Below, in pieces: positions 36,191 to 45,047 of a stretch of DNA of 64,000 nucleotides (positions are counted from its first letter, which is position 1; each line of letters starts with the position of its first letter). The stretch lies in assembly GCF_021654795.1 (NCBI RefSeq), contig NZ_AP025344.1, positions 372,001 to 436,000 on the forward strand, read 5' to 3'. Source of the DNA: Paenibacillus dendritiformis (lineage in GTDB: Bacteria; Bacillota; Bacilli; Paenibacillales; Paenibacillaceae). The translations under genes were made by a program, and so were the position numbers. The notes below the pieces were generated by a model. The model worked only from the letters and a program-made list of their open reading frames with translations, ran no database searches and had not been told where the DNA came from.

Positions 36191-36577
36191 ATGTTTCGTC
36201 TGCAAGAGCAGAGCGCTTCGCCGATATATGAGCAGATCGTGGACCAGATGAAAGCGCTCGTCGCCACGGGAGCGCTGGAAGCGGGAGAGAAGGTACCCTC
36301 GGTGCGCGAGCTGTCCGCGATGCTGCTGGTTAACCCGAATACGGTCAGCAAGGCTTATCAGGAGCTCGAACGGCAAGGGGTGATTGTGACGATGCGGGGC
36401 AAAGGCACGTTTGTCGCGGAAGCAGCGTCTCCCGGCATGGCGGAGGAACGGATGAAGAAGCTGAGAGAGGACATCAAGCGCGTCGCCCTGGAAGCGAAGC
36501 ATCTCGGACTGGAACCGTCCGGTCTGCTGGACATGGTCGAGCAGGCATGTCATGAATGGTGGAGGGAAGAATCATGA
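36191..36577 (+). CDS. GntR-family regulator, YtrA subfamily
   Basis: The ATG of MFRLQEQSASPIYEQIVDQMK is selected for its AAAGGAGG site, giving 128 aa. The GntR winged helix fills residues 10-80 (KVPSVRELSAMLLVNPNTVSKAYQELERQGVIVTMRGKGTFV). The effector domain is only a short helical tail, as in the YtrA subfamily. Such regulators repress ABC transporter operons and are often induced by cell-wall antibiotics. The stop overlaps the start of the ATPase gene (ATGA). Confidence 0.92.
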   Translation: MFRLQEQSASPIYEQIVDQMKALVATGALEAGEKVPSVRELSAMLLVNPNTVSKAYQELERQGVIVTMRGKGTFVAEAASPGMAEERMKKLREDIKRVALEAKHLGLEPSGLLDMVEQACHEWWREES

Positions 36578-37449
36578 TGCAAGTGGAGGCTGTACATAAA
36601 TCGATTGACGGCAAGCCCGTCCTGCAAGGCGTCACTTTCGGCATCGAGCCGGGGCGGATCGTCGGGCTCGTGGGCCGGAACGGCACCGGCAAGACGACGC
36701 TGATGCGGACGATGGTCGGCATTTATAGCCCGGATCAGGGCAGCGTCGCTTTTGACGGCATTAGCGTGCACCGCTATCCGGAGCTGAAGCGGGATATTGT
36801 CTTTGTCCCGGATGCGCCGACGGCGCTGGAAGCGTATACGATTCGGGAATGCGCCAGCTGGTACGCGCAAATTTACCCGAATTTTGATCTTTTTTATTTT
36901 ACGGAGGCCATGGAAAACTTCAAGCTTCCGCTTCACAAGCGGGTGCGGTCGCTGTCGAAGGGGATGAAGATGCTGTTCAGTGCGGCCCTCGGGCTGGCTA
37001 CGAGAGCGCGGCTGATTCTGTTCGATGAACCGACGAACGGGATAGACGCGATAGCGAAGAAGCAGCTGTTAAGCCTGATCGTCGGATCGCTCGATGAAGA
37101 GTCTTCCATCCTCATCTCATCGCATATGCTGCACGAGTTGGACCGCATCGCGGATACGGTCGTCCTGCTGCGGGAAGGACGGACCGAGGAAGTGTGGGAG
37201 CTGGAGCAGCTCCGGCAGCAGATCAAGAAGCTGCAGATCGTGTTCGGCAAGCCGGAGCCGCCAGCCTGGCTCTACGAGCCGGGGGTGTTCGTCCTTCAGC
37301 AGGTTGGCCGCGTGTATACGGTGATTGTGGAATCGGAAGCGGCCTTGCATGCGTTGGAGAGGGAGGAACCGATGCTGGTCGACGAGATCCCGCTCTCGCT
37401 GGAAGATTGGTTCACATGGAAGTCGGGAGGTGACGGGGGTGCTGCATAA
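36574..37449 (+). CDS. ABC transporter ATPase of the GntR-linked operon
   Basis: The ATG at 36574 overlaps the GntR stop and follows GGAGGGAAG; the alternative ATG six codons upstream overlaps that site. The 291-aa protein shows Walker A GRNGTGKTT, signature LSKGMKML, Walker B LILFDEPTNGID and the His-switch SSHMLHEL. The C-terminal ~80 residues form a small extra domain (LQIVFGKPEPPAWLYEPGVF) as in YtrB-like ATPases. It should pair with the membrane protein encoded next. Confidence 0.9.
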   Translation: MMQVEAVHKSIDGKPVLQGVTFGIEPGRIVGLVGRNGTGKTTLMRTMVGIYSPDQGSVAFDGISVHRYPELKRDIVFVPDAPTALEAYTIRECASWYAQIYPNFDLFYFTEAMENFKLPLHKRVRSLSKGMKMLFSAALGLATRARLILFDEPTNGIDAIAKKQLLSLIVGSLDEESSILISSHMLHELDRIADTVVLLREGRTEEVWELEQLRQQIKKLQIVFGKPEPPAWLYEPGVFVLQQVGRVYTVIVESEAALHALEREEPMLVDEIPLSLEDWFTWKSGGDGGAA

Positions 37450-38440
37450 TTGGTTTATCCGGCCGCTATGGCGGAAGGAGATTCGCCAGACATGGGGATT
37501 ATTCGCGTTGATGCCGCTGGTCGGTTTTTTGGCCGTCTTGTTTATGCATATGCAGCAATGGTGGTTCCCGTCGCCGGAATATATCGGGCATAACGCCTCG
37601 ATATTCGACCGCGACCCGAATAATGCGGTGAACTGGGCGTTTTCCGAGAAATACGCTATTTTTCAGTTCGGGCTTGCGCTGATCTGTTTTTTGCTGGCTC
37701 TGTGGCAAATGGGCTATGAACGGCGGAACCACGTCAGCGAGCTGGGGTTCGCCTTGCCGTATCCGCGCTGGCTGATTTATGGCACGAAATGGATGGTTGG
37801 CGCGGCCTACATCATCTCGTCCGTCCTTGTCATCACGGCGATGTACGCCGCCATGCTGTGGGCTTCTCCGATCGGCTCGCATTTTACCGTCATGGTTTTT
37901 ATCAAGTATGCGTTTCATGTTATTTTCGCCGTCCTGTCGGCGTATACGCTGATGCTGTTCATGGGCTCCTTCACAGGCAGCTGGACGGCCCAGGCGGTGC
38001 TGACCTTCATTCTTTTCTGCATTTATGAATTTATAACTTCGATGGTTCGGAAGCTTATCTCTGTTTTCTTTCCGGCTCCAGTCTACCAGCACATGGAATT
38101 GCGCGGGACCGTATGGGAAAACTTGAACATCCTGAGCTGGATTACGGAAAGCATCAATCGGTATCCGTACGGATTCGTCGGCGCGTCCGCTTTGCTGCTC
38201 TTTGTCGCGGGTCTTGTCCTTTATAATCGGAACCCGCTGGAGAACAACGGGAAGCTGATCCTGTTTCCCGCGGGAGAGAAGGTGCTGATCGGTATCGGCG
38301 TGTTCTGCGCGGCTCTGTTCGGGGGCGACATCTGTTATACTCTCGTTTACCCGGGCGGGTTGGGGTATTTGATTGGAGCCGGGTTCTGTATTATAGCCGG
38401 GTATCTGAGTATCCGCAAGCTGGCGCGGATCAGGCTGTAG
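37439..38440 (+). CDS. ABC transporter membrane subunit of the GntR-linked operon
   Basis: The GTG at 37439 (MLHNWFIRPLWRKEIRQ) lies 8 nt behind GGGAGG and overlaps the ATPase gene by 11 nt. The open frame upstream is antisense noise within the ATPase. The 333-aa protein has about eight helices and begins with the amphipathic 'LWRKEIRQTWGLF' typical of ABC-2 permeases. A large outside loop (about 35-70) follows the first helix. Together with the ATPase it forms an export or peptide-sensing complex of the Ytr type, likely responding to envelope stress; substrate unknown. Confidence 0.82.
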   Translation: MLHNWFIRPLWRKEIRQTWGLFALMPLVGFLAVLFMHMQQWWFPSPEYIGHNASIFDRDPNNAVNWAFSEKYAIFQFGLALICFLLALWQMGYERRNHVSELGFALPYPRWLIYGTKWMVGAAYIISSVLVITAMYAAMLWASPIGSHFTVMVFIKYAFHVIFAVLSAYTLMLFMGSFTGSWTAQAVLTFILFCIYEFITSMVRKLISVFFPAPVYQHMELRGTVWENLNILSWITESINRYPYGFVGASALLLFVAGLVLYNRNPLENNGKLILFPAGEKVLIGIGVFCAALFGGDICYTLVYPGGLGYLIGAGFCIIAGYLSIRKLARIRL

Positions 38441-38452
38441 CGAGGCGGATGA

Positions 38453-38490
38453 TAAAGCGGGCGGGAGCGGATGTATAAGCTCCCGCCCGC
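38453..38490. terminator. Hairpin between converging ABC and bioA genes
   Basis: GCGGGCGGGAGC (38457-38468) and GCTCCCGCCCGC (38479-38490) form a 12-bp perfect stem. On the minus strand it is followed by TTTAT and can terminate bioA; the plus strand lacks a T run. Confidence 0.65.
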
Positions 38491-38497
38491 CGTGCGT

Positions 38498-39856
38498 TTA
38501 GCCGAGGACGCGGCGGAGCGCCCGCTCGGTGCGGGCGGCGATGTCGCGGACATCGTCCGGCGTGGCGGACAATGGAAGCCAATAGTAGAGGGTGTCCCCG
38601 AGCGGGCGGAGGATCAGTCCTTCCTCGAAGCCCGCCTCGTACATGGCCGCCCCGATGCGACGTTCGGGCGGGAAGGGCTGGCGGCGTTCGGCATCCAGGT
38701 ACAGGTCGAACGCCGCCACGAGCCCAAGCTGCCGCGCATGGGCGACATGCGGCAGGCGGGCCAGGCCGCGCAGGGCGTCCGCCAGCGCGGCAATGGTGTC
38801 CTGCGCCCGTTCGAGGACGCGTTCCTCCTCGAACAGGCGCAGTGAAGCCAACGCCACGGCGCACGCCACCGGATTGCCGGTGAAGCTGTGGCCGTGGAAA
38901 AAGGTCTTCGCCGCGTCCTCGTCATAGAACGCGGCGTACAGCTCTTCGCGGCACAGCGTCGCCGCGAGGGGCATGATGCCGGCGGTCAGTCCTTTGCTGA
39001 GGCACAGGATATCCGGGCTGACCCCGGCATGCTCGCAGGCGAACATGACGCCCGTTCGCCCGAAGCCCGTCGCCACCTCGTCGGCGATGAGGTGGACGCC
39101 GTAACGGCTGCAGAGCTCGCGCACGCCCTGCAAATAGGCGGCCGGCGTCATAATCATGCCGCCGGCTCCCTGCAGCATCGGCTCCACGATTAAGCCCGCG
39201 ATCGTGTCGCCCTTCCGCTCGAACAGCTCGCGCACCGCGGCGAGCGCCTGATCCGCCGTCTCGCGTTCGCCCTCGGCTCCCGCGGTGCGCGCCTGCCGCA
39301 GATCGGGCGCCGGCAGGCGGTGGCCGTGGAACAGCAGCGGCCGGAACAGCGCGTGGTAGCGATCGACCCCGCCCACGCTCACCGCGCCCAACGTGTCGCC
39401 ATGATAGCTCCCATCCAGGTAAGCGAACGTCGTCTTCTCCGTTCGCCCGCGATGCTGCCAATATTGGAACGACATTTTAAGCGCCACCTCGACGGCCGTC
39501 GAACCGTTGTCGGAATAGAACACCCGCGTCAACCCTTCGGGGGTTAATCGCACGAGCTGCTCGGCCAGCTCGATGCCCGGCGCATGCGTCAGCCCGCTGA
39601 ACATGACGTGGTCGAACGCGTCAAGCTGATCGCGAATCGCCGCCTTGATGCGCGGATGGCCATGTCCATGCAGATTGCACCACCAAGAGGACACCGTATC
39701 ATAATACCGCCGTCCGTCCGCGTCATAGAGGAAGAGGCCGTCGGCCTGTTCAATCAGCACATGATCCCGATTGGCGTAATCCTTCATTTGCGTAAACGGA
39801 TGCCACACATAAGCCCGATCCTTTTCAAGCAATTCCCGCTTCCGGTTCACTTCCAT
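38498..39856 (-). CDS. bioA: Adenosylmethionine-8-amino-7-oxononanoate aminotransferase
   Basis: The 452-aa PLP enzyme catalyses the transamination of KAPA to DAPA in biotin synthesis with S-adenosylmethionine as amino donor. It has the class III aminotransferase landmarks WHPFTQMKDY (a BioA hallmark), GSYHGDTLGAVSVG, LIADEVATGFGRTG with the PLP-ring Asp, and CLSKGLTAGIMPLA with the Schiff-base Lys. The ATG lies behind GAAGGAG. No other biotin gene is adjacent. A BirA-like operator upstream supports biotin control. The coding sequence is unusually G+C-rich for the window. Confidence 0.95.
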   Translation of the reverse strand: MEVNRKRELLEKDRAYVWHPFTQMKDYANRDHVLIEQADGLFLYDADGRRYYDTVSSWWCNLHGHGHPRIKAAIRDQLDAFDHVMFSGLTHAPGIELAEQLVRLTPEGLTRVFYSDNGSTAVEVALKMSFQYWQHRGRTEKTTFAYLDGSYHGDTLGAVSVGGVDRYHALFRPLLFHGHRLPAPDLRQARTAGAEGERETADQALAAVRELFERKGDTIAGLIVEPMLQGAGGMIMTPAAYLQGVRELCSRYGVHLIADEVATGFGRTGVMFACEHAGVSPDILCLSKGLTAGIMPLAATLCREELYAAFYDEDAAKTFFHGHSFTGNPVACAVALASLRLFEEERVLERAQDTIAALADALRGLARLPHVAHARQLGLVAAFDLYLDAERRQPFPPERRIGAAMYEAGFEEGLILRPLGDTLYYWLPLSATPDDVRDIAARTERALRRVLG

Positions 39857-39908
39857 GGAACTCCATCTCCTTCGTGTTCGGTAATGCGTAAACTTCTCCG
39901 CATTAAAA

Positions 39909-39941
39909 TGTAAACCAAGTTATCTAAATATAAGGTTAACA
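39909..39941 (-). promoter_or_regulatory. BirA-type biotin operator upstream of bioA
   Basis: TGTAAACC (39909-39916) and GGTTAACA (39934-39941) are near-perfect inverted arms of the biotin repressor site (TGTWAACC / GGTTWACA). They lie 52 bp upstream of the bioA start. The spacer is 17 nt, slightly longer than the 14-16 nt usual for this operator. Confidence 0.6.
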
Positions 39942-40172
39942 AATGATAAAGGCGGAGACAATACCTATCGTCCATTGGGCTGGGGGCAGCTCCCGCGGCG
40001 GATTGGTTTAGGCACCGTGGAACCGGGCCTTCTTGGCCGGCTCCGCTCCTCGGTCTCCAGACCGAGATATAAATTCTTCTTCAGCATGAATCCGATTTCA
40101 GGCGGCGGACGCTTCAGGGGGAGAGGAGCGCCATGTATGCTCATAAGTAGAAGAAGGAGGAGGGAGAAGCGG
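39942..40172. other. Gap between the bioA operator and the second ABC operon
   Basis: Beyond the BirA-like site no gene is seen. The frame of the downstream ATPase is open upstream, but without a ribosome binding site there. Confidence 0.5.
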
Positions 40173-41126
40173 GTGAATCGGATCGTATATGAGGTCGAAC
40201 AAGTGAGCCAGCTCTATAAGAAGGGAAAGGTCAAGGCGAATATCGACATTTCGCTCCAGGTGCAGGAGGGCGAGATTTTGGGCGTCCTCGGCCCGAATGG
40301 CGCAGGCAAATCGACCTTGATTAAGCAAATGATCGGGCATTTGAAGCCGACATCCGGCTGCGTGCGGTACGAAGGAATCGACGTCAGCCAGCAGTCGAAG
40401 CGGGTTGCGCAGCAGGTTGCCTATTATTCGCAGGAGCCGCATGCGCTGTCCTCGCTCCGGGCGCGTGAAGCGCTCGTATTTACCGGGCGGCTGCGAGGGA
40501 TGGCCAAAGCGGAAGCCGAGCGGCAGGCCGAGGAACTGCTGGAGCTGATGGGGCTGGCCGATAAGGGACGGAAGCTGCTGCGGCATTTATCGGGCGGCCA
40601 GCGGCGGCTGGTCGGCATCGGGACGGTGATGATCGGCCGGCTGCCGGTGCTCATATTGGATGAACCGACGAATGAACTCGACCCGGCCAATCGGCGCCTG
40701 GTCTGGAATCTGATCAAGGAGCGCAATAAGCAGGGCGCTACCGTCATTCTTGTCACGCATAATGTGCTGGAGGCGGAGCAGGTTGTCGATCGGGTGGCGG
40801 TGATCAATCACGGCCGGCTGCTGGCGAATGATACGGTCGCGAAGCTGAAGCAGAAGGTCGATCAGCGCCTTAAGTTCGAGCTGACGACAGAATTCGGACA
40901 CCGCGAGGATACGGTGCGGGCGATGGAGCGCTGGGGGCAGCTTCACGCTAACGGAGAGAACCGGCTCATTTTGCTGGTGAACAAGGAGGACGCCAGTGAG
41001 GTGCTCGATTTTATCGTCCATTCTCCGGAACTGCCGATTGAGGAGTACGCCGTGAAGCCGCCAAGCCTGGAAGATGTCTATTTTCATATTGATCAAGAGG
41101 TAGAAAAGGAGGTGGCGGGAGCATGA
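40173..41126 (+). CDS. ABC transporter ATPase (DrrA/NatA-like)
   Basis: The GTG at 40173 follows a GAAGGAGGAGGG run and starts MNRIVYEVEQVSQLYKKG; the longer open frame upstream lacks signals. The 317-aa ATPase has Walker A GPNGAGKST, signature LSGGQRRL, Walker B VLILDEPTNELD and the His-switch VTHNVLEA. A C-terminal domain (about 225-310) is of the type found in drug-export ATPases. The stop overlaps the ATG of the permease gene, so they form a two-gene exporter. Confidence 0.9.
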   Translation: MNRIVYEVEQVSQLYKKGKVKANIDISLQVQEGEILGVLGPNGAGKSTLIKQMIGHLKPTSGCVRYEGIDVSQQSKRVAQQVAYYSQEPHALSSLRAREALVFTGRLRGMAKAEAERQAEELLELMGLADKGRKLLRHLSGGQRRLVGIGTVMIGRLPVLILDEPTNELDPANRRLVWNLIKERNKQGATVILVTHNVLEAEQVVDRVAVINHGRLLANDTVAKLKQKVDQRLKFELTTEFGHREDTVRAMERWGQLHANGENRLILLVNKEDASEVLDFIVHSPELPIEEYAVKPPSLEDVYFHIDQEVEKEVAGA

Positions 41127-41929
41127 ATCAGGCGATCGCTCCACATCCGAATCCGGAAGCGTCATCCGCTCCGCTGCAAGGTCCGGGACGCGCGATGACC
41201 GAGCTGTCCATTCTGTTCCGCATCCAATTCGCCATCATCCGGGACAGTTGGGCGTGGGTGCTGCTGATGGCGACGATGTTTCCGTTGACGACGATGATGT
41301 TCATGACCTTCTTCACGGAGAATCCGAGCGAAGAGATGATTACCCGCATCATTGCGGGCAACCTGATTTTCGGGGTCATCGTGATGGGGATGAACAGCAT
41401 GGGCCAGGAGATTTCATGGCAAAAGCACCAAGGACACTTTACGTACTACGCCTCGCTCCCGATCTCCAAAATGAGCTTTGTCATCGCCAATCTGCTGCGC
41501 GGCTTGATGAGCACGCTGCCGTCTACGGTCATTTTGACCGTGATTGGAAGCGTTGGCTACGGGATCGCCTTCCAGGTGTCTTGGGGACTGCCGGTCGTCA
41601 TTATTTTGTCGCTGGCCAGCGTCGTCGGCATCGGGGTGTGCATCGGCTTCTGGTCGCCGAATCACCAGCTGACGAACATGATCTGCCAGGTGCTCATGAT
41701 GTTCATTACCTTCTTGTCCCCGGTCATGATGGACATTCAACAGCTTCCGCAGCCTCTGCAGTGGGTCTCGTATCTGTTCCCGACCACCTATGCGGCGGAT
41801 GCGATGCGCACCGTCCTGCTGATTGGCTGGACCGACGGCGTCATGTGGAACTGTGTCGTCCTGCTCGCCTACAGCATCGTCACCTTGTTCGTCATTAACA
41901 AGCTGGTGAAATGGCGGGTGAGCGAGTAA
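41123..41929 (+). CDS. ABC-2 type transporter permease
   Basis: The 268-aa protein begins at an ATGA overlap with the ATPase gene. After a Pro-rich ~22-residue head it has six helices of ABC-2 type (WAWVLLMATMFPLTTMMFMTFF; IIAGNLIFGVIVMGMNSM; STVILTVIGSVGYGI; VVIILSLASVVGIGVCIGFW; QVLMMFITFLSPVMM; NCVVLLAYSIVTLFVINKLV). The segment LQWVSYLFPTTYAADAMR is the usual motif before the last helix. It should export a lipid, peptide or drug with the neighbouring ATPase. Confidence 0.9.
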   Translation: MNQAIAPHPNPEASSAPLQGPGRAMTELSILFRIQFAIIRDSWAWVLLMATMFPLTTMMFMTFFTENPSEEMITRIIAGNLIFGVIVMGMNSMGQEISWQKHQGHFTYYASLPISKMSFVIANLLRGLMSTLPSTVILTVIGSVGYGIAFQVSWGLPVVIILSLASVVGIGVCIGFWSPNHQLTNMICQVLMMFITFLSPVMMDIQQLPQPLQWVSYLFPTTYAADAMRTVLLIGWTDGVMWNCVVLLAYSIVTLFVINKLVKWRVSE

Positions 41930-42069
41930 GACGGCAGCACGCGGGGAGGCTGCCTCGCAGGGAAGCGATTTGACGTGAACCCTACCCTCACGGGAGGCGA
42001 ACAGGCCATGCGGAATCGCATGCAACACCGCCGGTCCGCTATGCTGGAGACAAGCTTGCTTGTTATGGC

Positions 42070-42098
42070 TTCTCAGTTGTATTCTCTATATATATAAT
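42070..42098 (+). promoter_or_regulatory. acpS: Probable promoter of acpS
   Basis: TTCTCA (42070-42075) and a perfect TATAAT (42093-42098) are 17 nt apart, 33 bp before the GTG start. Confidence 0.45.
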
Positions 42099-42131
42099 TC
42101 AAGCGTCACCGTAAAGAAGGGAAAGAGGTTC

Positions 42132-42527
42132 GTGATCTACGGTATCGGGCATGACATATTGGAGATGGAGCGGGTTGCCCGCTTGTTGAATGGTTCAAGC
42201 GGAGAGCGTTTCCTGCAGCGGATCTTGACTGCCAGCGAGAGGGAGGCGCTTGCGCAGCGGGAAGCGCGCCGGACGGAATGGGTCGCCGGGCGATTCGCGG
42301 CCAAGGAAGCCGTGGTGAAGGCGTTCGGCACCGGATTCGGGCCGATAATTGGCTTCCACGATATCGAAGTGCTGTCCGATGCGCTTGGCAAGCCGCATGC
42401 CCGTCTCAGCGAGGCAGCCTGGAGCCGGCTCGGCCTGTCCGGCGCTTCCTGCCGCATTCACGTCAGCATCTCGCATCAGCCAAGCCTTGCTTCGGCGCAG
42501 GCGATCGTGGAGCGCCTGCCGGAATAA
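42132..42527 (+). CDS. acpS: Holo-[acyl-carrier-protein] synthase
   Basis: The GTG at 42132, six nt behind GGGAAAGAGG, gives the expected 131 aa beginning MIYGIGHDILEMERV. It carries both AcpS motifs: GIGHDILE (metal-binding Asp) near the start and RFAAKEAVVKAFGTG in the middle. It transfers 4'-phosphopantetheine from CoA to apo-ACP. In Firmicutes acpS often precedes nnr/alr; here it is alone, between an ABC exporter and a histidine kinase. Confidence 0.94.
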   Translation: MIYGIGHDILEMERVARLLNGSSGERFLQRILTASEREALAQREARRTEWVAGRFAAKEAVVKAFGTGFGPIIGFHDIEVLSDALGKPHARLSEAAWSRLGLSGASCRIHVSISHQPSLASAQAIVERLPE

Positions 42528-42588
42528 GGGCCGCTGAACCGCCTTGGGCGGCCTGTCCGATTGTGGTATAACTTATGATCCGCCCAAT

Positions 42589-42626
42589 AAAGCCCTGTTC
42601 CCCGATTCTGGGGGCGGGGCTGCTTT
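42589..42626 (+). terminator. Probable terminator of acpS
   Basis: AAAGCCC pairs with GGGGCT and an inner TCCCC with GGGG; a short TTT follows. Confidence 0.55.
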
Positions 42627-42735
42627 GATGTAAACAGGCGTATATTGCAATCTCGGGGGGCTTCCTACATAATGGGGGTAAATTCCAATGCGTGGCGACG
42701 GATATCACCGTGGGAGGAAATGAATACAAATACCG

Positions 42736-44481
42736 ATGACAAAACAAAAACGGACTTGGAGCCTCGCGAAAAAGGTGTACTGGACGACGGCGGTCGGTTT
42801 TTTCTTATTCACGGCATTGTTCATGATCATGCAATTGATATTCTTCGAGCCGTATTCGTTGAAGGTACGGGCACATGAACTGGAGAAGGAATTCCGCAGC
42901 ATGTACGAAGAGCTGGGGGATGACAAGGTCGATGCCGCGTGGATGAAGCGCATCGCATCGTTCGACATGGAGCATTATTCCCTAACCGGAGTTGTCGTGA
43001 AGGATGGGCGAACGGTCAATGTGTTCCTGGGCAGCCGGCCCCAAGCTGCCGCTCCGATGCGTGACGACAGCGATTATCGTATTATGCTGTATCCTACCTT
43101 GCCGGGCTCCGAGATTACGCCTCCGGCGCCGGCGAGGCCGTCCTCCTTTGCCGGCAATGCGCTGGGCGGGAAGGTGCCGGATGGGAAGATTCCAGGCAAG
43201 AAGCCGGACGGGAAGGTGCCGCATGCAGGCGATGGAACGCTTCCGGCTATGCCGGTCCAGCCTGCGAGGTGGTTCGGTCCGGAGACGCTGCGGCTGAAAT
43301 CGGTGCTGCACGAGAAGCTGGAGGACATGCTGCGCAAGCCGCTGCGCCAGGGGATTGCCGTCGAGCTCTACGATCGGGGGATCGACGGAAACCGGAATGA
43401 ACGGGTGTGGGCCGCCATGGCGCCCATGCCCGACGACGAAGGCAAGCAGCAATATATGATAACGGTATCTACGCTGCAGCCCGTCTCGGACGCGTCCTCG
43501 CTGCTCAGCGGGTTCTACCGTTACTTCTTCCTGGCTGCGATCGTGCTGCTGCTTGGCTTCGCTTTTCTGTTCACGCGCCTGATCTCCCACCCCCTTGTCA
43601 AGCTGAACGAGATGGCGAAGCGGCTGGCCCGGCATGATTTCTCCGTGCGGACCGAGATGAGGCGCCAGGATGAGATTGGAGAATTGGCCGCGACCTTCGA
43701 CTATTTGGCGAACGAACTGAACGGCATGATGGGAGAGCTGCAGGCGGCCAATGAGCAGCTGCAGCGGGATATCGAGAAGGAGAAGCAGCTGGAACTGCTG
43801 CGGAAGCGGTTCGTCGCCAACGTATCTCACGAGCTGAAGACGCCGGTCAGTCTGATCCAAGGCTACGCGGAAGCGCTCCGCGACAATGTGGGCCAAGGGG
43901 CGAAGCGGCACAAGTACGCCTCGGTCATCGTGAACGAAGCGGAGCGGATGTCCCGCCTTGTGAAGGATCTGCTGGATCTGTCCCAACTGGAGAGCGGTCA
44001 CTTCGATCTGTGGTGGAGTAATGTACCGCTGCGCTCTACGCTTGCGTACGTGCTGCAATTGGTGGAACCGTTTGCAACAGGGAGGGTGCTGCGGTTGGAC
44101 TGGCTGCCGGAGGAGGAGGTTATGGTGCGCTCCGATCCGCAGCGGCTGGAGCAGATCGTGACCAATGTGCTGACGAACGCGATTCGCCACACCCCGGAGG
44201 GAGGGCGGATCGACATCCGGGTGGAGCGCGGCGCTGAGTCCGGCGTCGTTCGGATTGAAGTTCGGAATGAAGGCCAGCCGATTGCGGAGGAGCATCTTCC
44301 CCACGTGTGGGATGCATTCTATCGCGCGGATGCGGCAAGCAGCCGCCAGGGGGGCGGCAACGGCATCGGCCTGTCGATTGTCAAGCATCTGCTTGACCGG
44401 CATCAGAGCCGGTATTCCATTGCCAATATCGATGGCGGCGTTATGCTGACCTTTACATTGCCGGTCGCGCCAACCTCGTGA
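42736..44481 (+). CDS. Orphan sensor histidine kinase with Lys/Pro/Gly-rich outside linker
   Basis: The 581-aa kinase has two membrane helices (about 14-36 and 262-282) around a ~225-residue outside domain, then HAMP (280-335), the H-box ANVSHELKTPVSLIQGY (His365), N-box NVLTNAIRHTP, a NEGQPI-type G1 and G2 GGGNGIGLSIV. The outside domain contains a repetitive linker (about 127-170: KVPDGK, KIPGKKPDGKVP) that looks flexible or wall-binding. The start is doubtful: the best ribosome binding site (GGGAGG) is 7 nt before an out-of-frame ATG at 42720, some 20 nt from the kinase ATG. No response regulator is adjacent, although kinases of this type nearly always have one. Confidence 0.85.
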   Translation: MTKQKRTWSLAKKVYWTTAVGFFLFTALFMIMQLIFFEPYSLKVRAHELEKEFRSMYEELGDDKVDAAWMKRIASFDMEHYSLTGVVVKDGRTVNVFLGSRPQAAAPMRDDSDYRIMLYPTLPGSEITPPAPARPSSFAGNALGGKVPDGKIPGKKPDGKVPHAGDGTLPAMPVQPARWFGPETLRLKSVLHEKLEDMLRKPLRQGIAVELYDRGIDGNRNERVWAAMAPMPDDEGKQQYMITVSTLQPVSDASSLLSGFYRYFFLAAIVLLLGFAFLFTRLISHPLVKLNEMAKRLARHDFSVRTEMRRQDEIGELAATFDYLANELNGMMGELQAANEQLQRDIEKEKQLELLRKRFVANVSHELKTPVSLIQGYAEALRDNVGQGAKRHKYASVIVNEAERMSRLVKDLLDLSQLESGHFDLWWSNVPLRSTLAYVLQLVEPFATGRVLRLDWLPEEEVMVRSDPQRLEQIVTNVLTNAIRHTPEGGRIDIRVERGAESGVVRIEVRNEGQPIAEEHLPHVWDAFYRADAASSRQGGGNGIGLSIVKHLLDRHQSRYSIANIDGGVMLTFTLPVAPTS

Positions 44482-44494
44482 CCGCCATCAACAC

Positions 44495-44541
44495 AAAACG
44501 CAGACCGGAGCGTACTTCTACGCTTCCGTCTGCGTTCTGCC
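44495..44541. terminator. Bidirectional terminator between kinase and cytochrome c genes
   Basis: AACGCAGACCGGAGCGTA and TACGCTTCCGTCTGCGTT form an 18-bp stem with one mismatched pair. The minus side is followed by a TTTTGTGTT stretch. Confidence 0.8.
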
Positions 44542-44588
44542 TGTCCGGCCGGCAGCCGTGCCTCGACCTCGGCTTGAGCCATGCCCGG

Positions 44589-44930
44589 CTACTTCTTGCC
44601 GGCGAGCCACTCGGCGACCTTGTCAATGTCGTCCTGATCGATGTTGCGCTGCGCAGGCATGCGAGTGCCCCCGTTCTTGATCGTATTTACGATGTCTTCC
44701 TTCGACAGCCGTTCCCCGACCTTTTGCAGGTTCGATTCCGGCCCCATCAAGCCCTGCAGCTGATCGCCGTGACATTGCATGCAGCGCTGCTTGTAGACGG
44801 CGACGGCTTCCTCTGGCCCTTCCAGCGTCGAGGCAGACGATGATCCGCCGCAAGCGGCGAGCAGCATGCTGATTGCGAGCAGCAGCGCTCCGCCTGCCGC
44901 GGCGCGCGCTGATAATTTGCGTGTGCGCAT
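44589..44930 (-). CDS. Membrane-anchored lipoprotein cytochrome c (c551 type, CccB-like)
   Basis: The 113-aa precursor has a basic head, a hydrophobic stretch and the lipobox LAAC at 24-27, so it is lipidated at Cys27. It has a low-complexity Ser/Gly spacer, one haem site CMQCH (50-54) and a likely axial Met in GGTRMPAQRN. This matches the small lipoprotein cytochromes c of Bacillus that carry electrons to cytochrome oxidase outside the membrane. The ATG follows AAGGAAG. It is a single gene between terminators. Confidence 0.92.
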   Translation of the reverse strand: MRTRKLSARAAAGGALLLAISMLLAACGGSSSASTLEGPEEAVAVYKQRCMQCHGDQLQGLMGPESNLQKVGERLSKEDIVNTIKNGGTRMPAQRNIDQDDIDKVAEWLAGKK

Positions 44931-45047
44931 GGAACCCTTCCTTTCCCGTGCTTTCCGAATTGTCTATGATCTTGTACTCAGTATAGGAAAGAAATTCCTC
45001 GAAAATCAAGCTTTCCGCCGCAATGTTGCAGAAGGTTCACAACTGGC

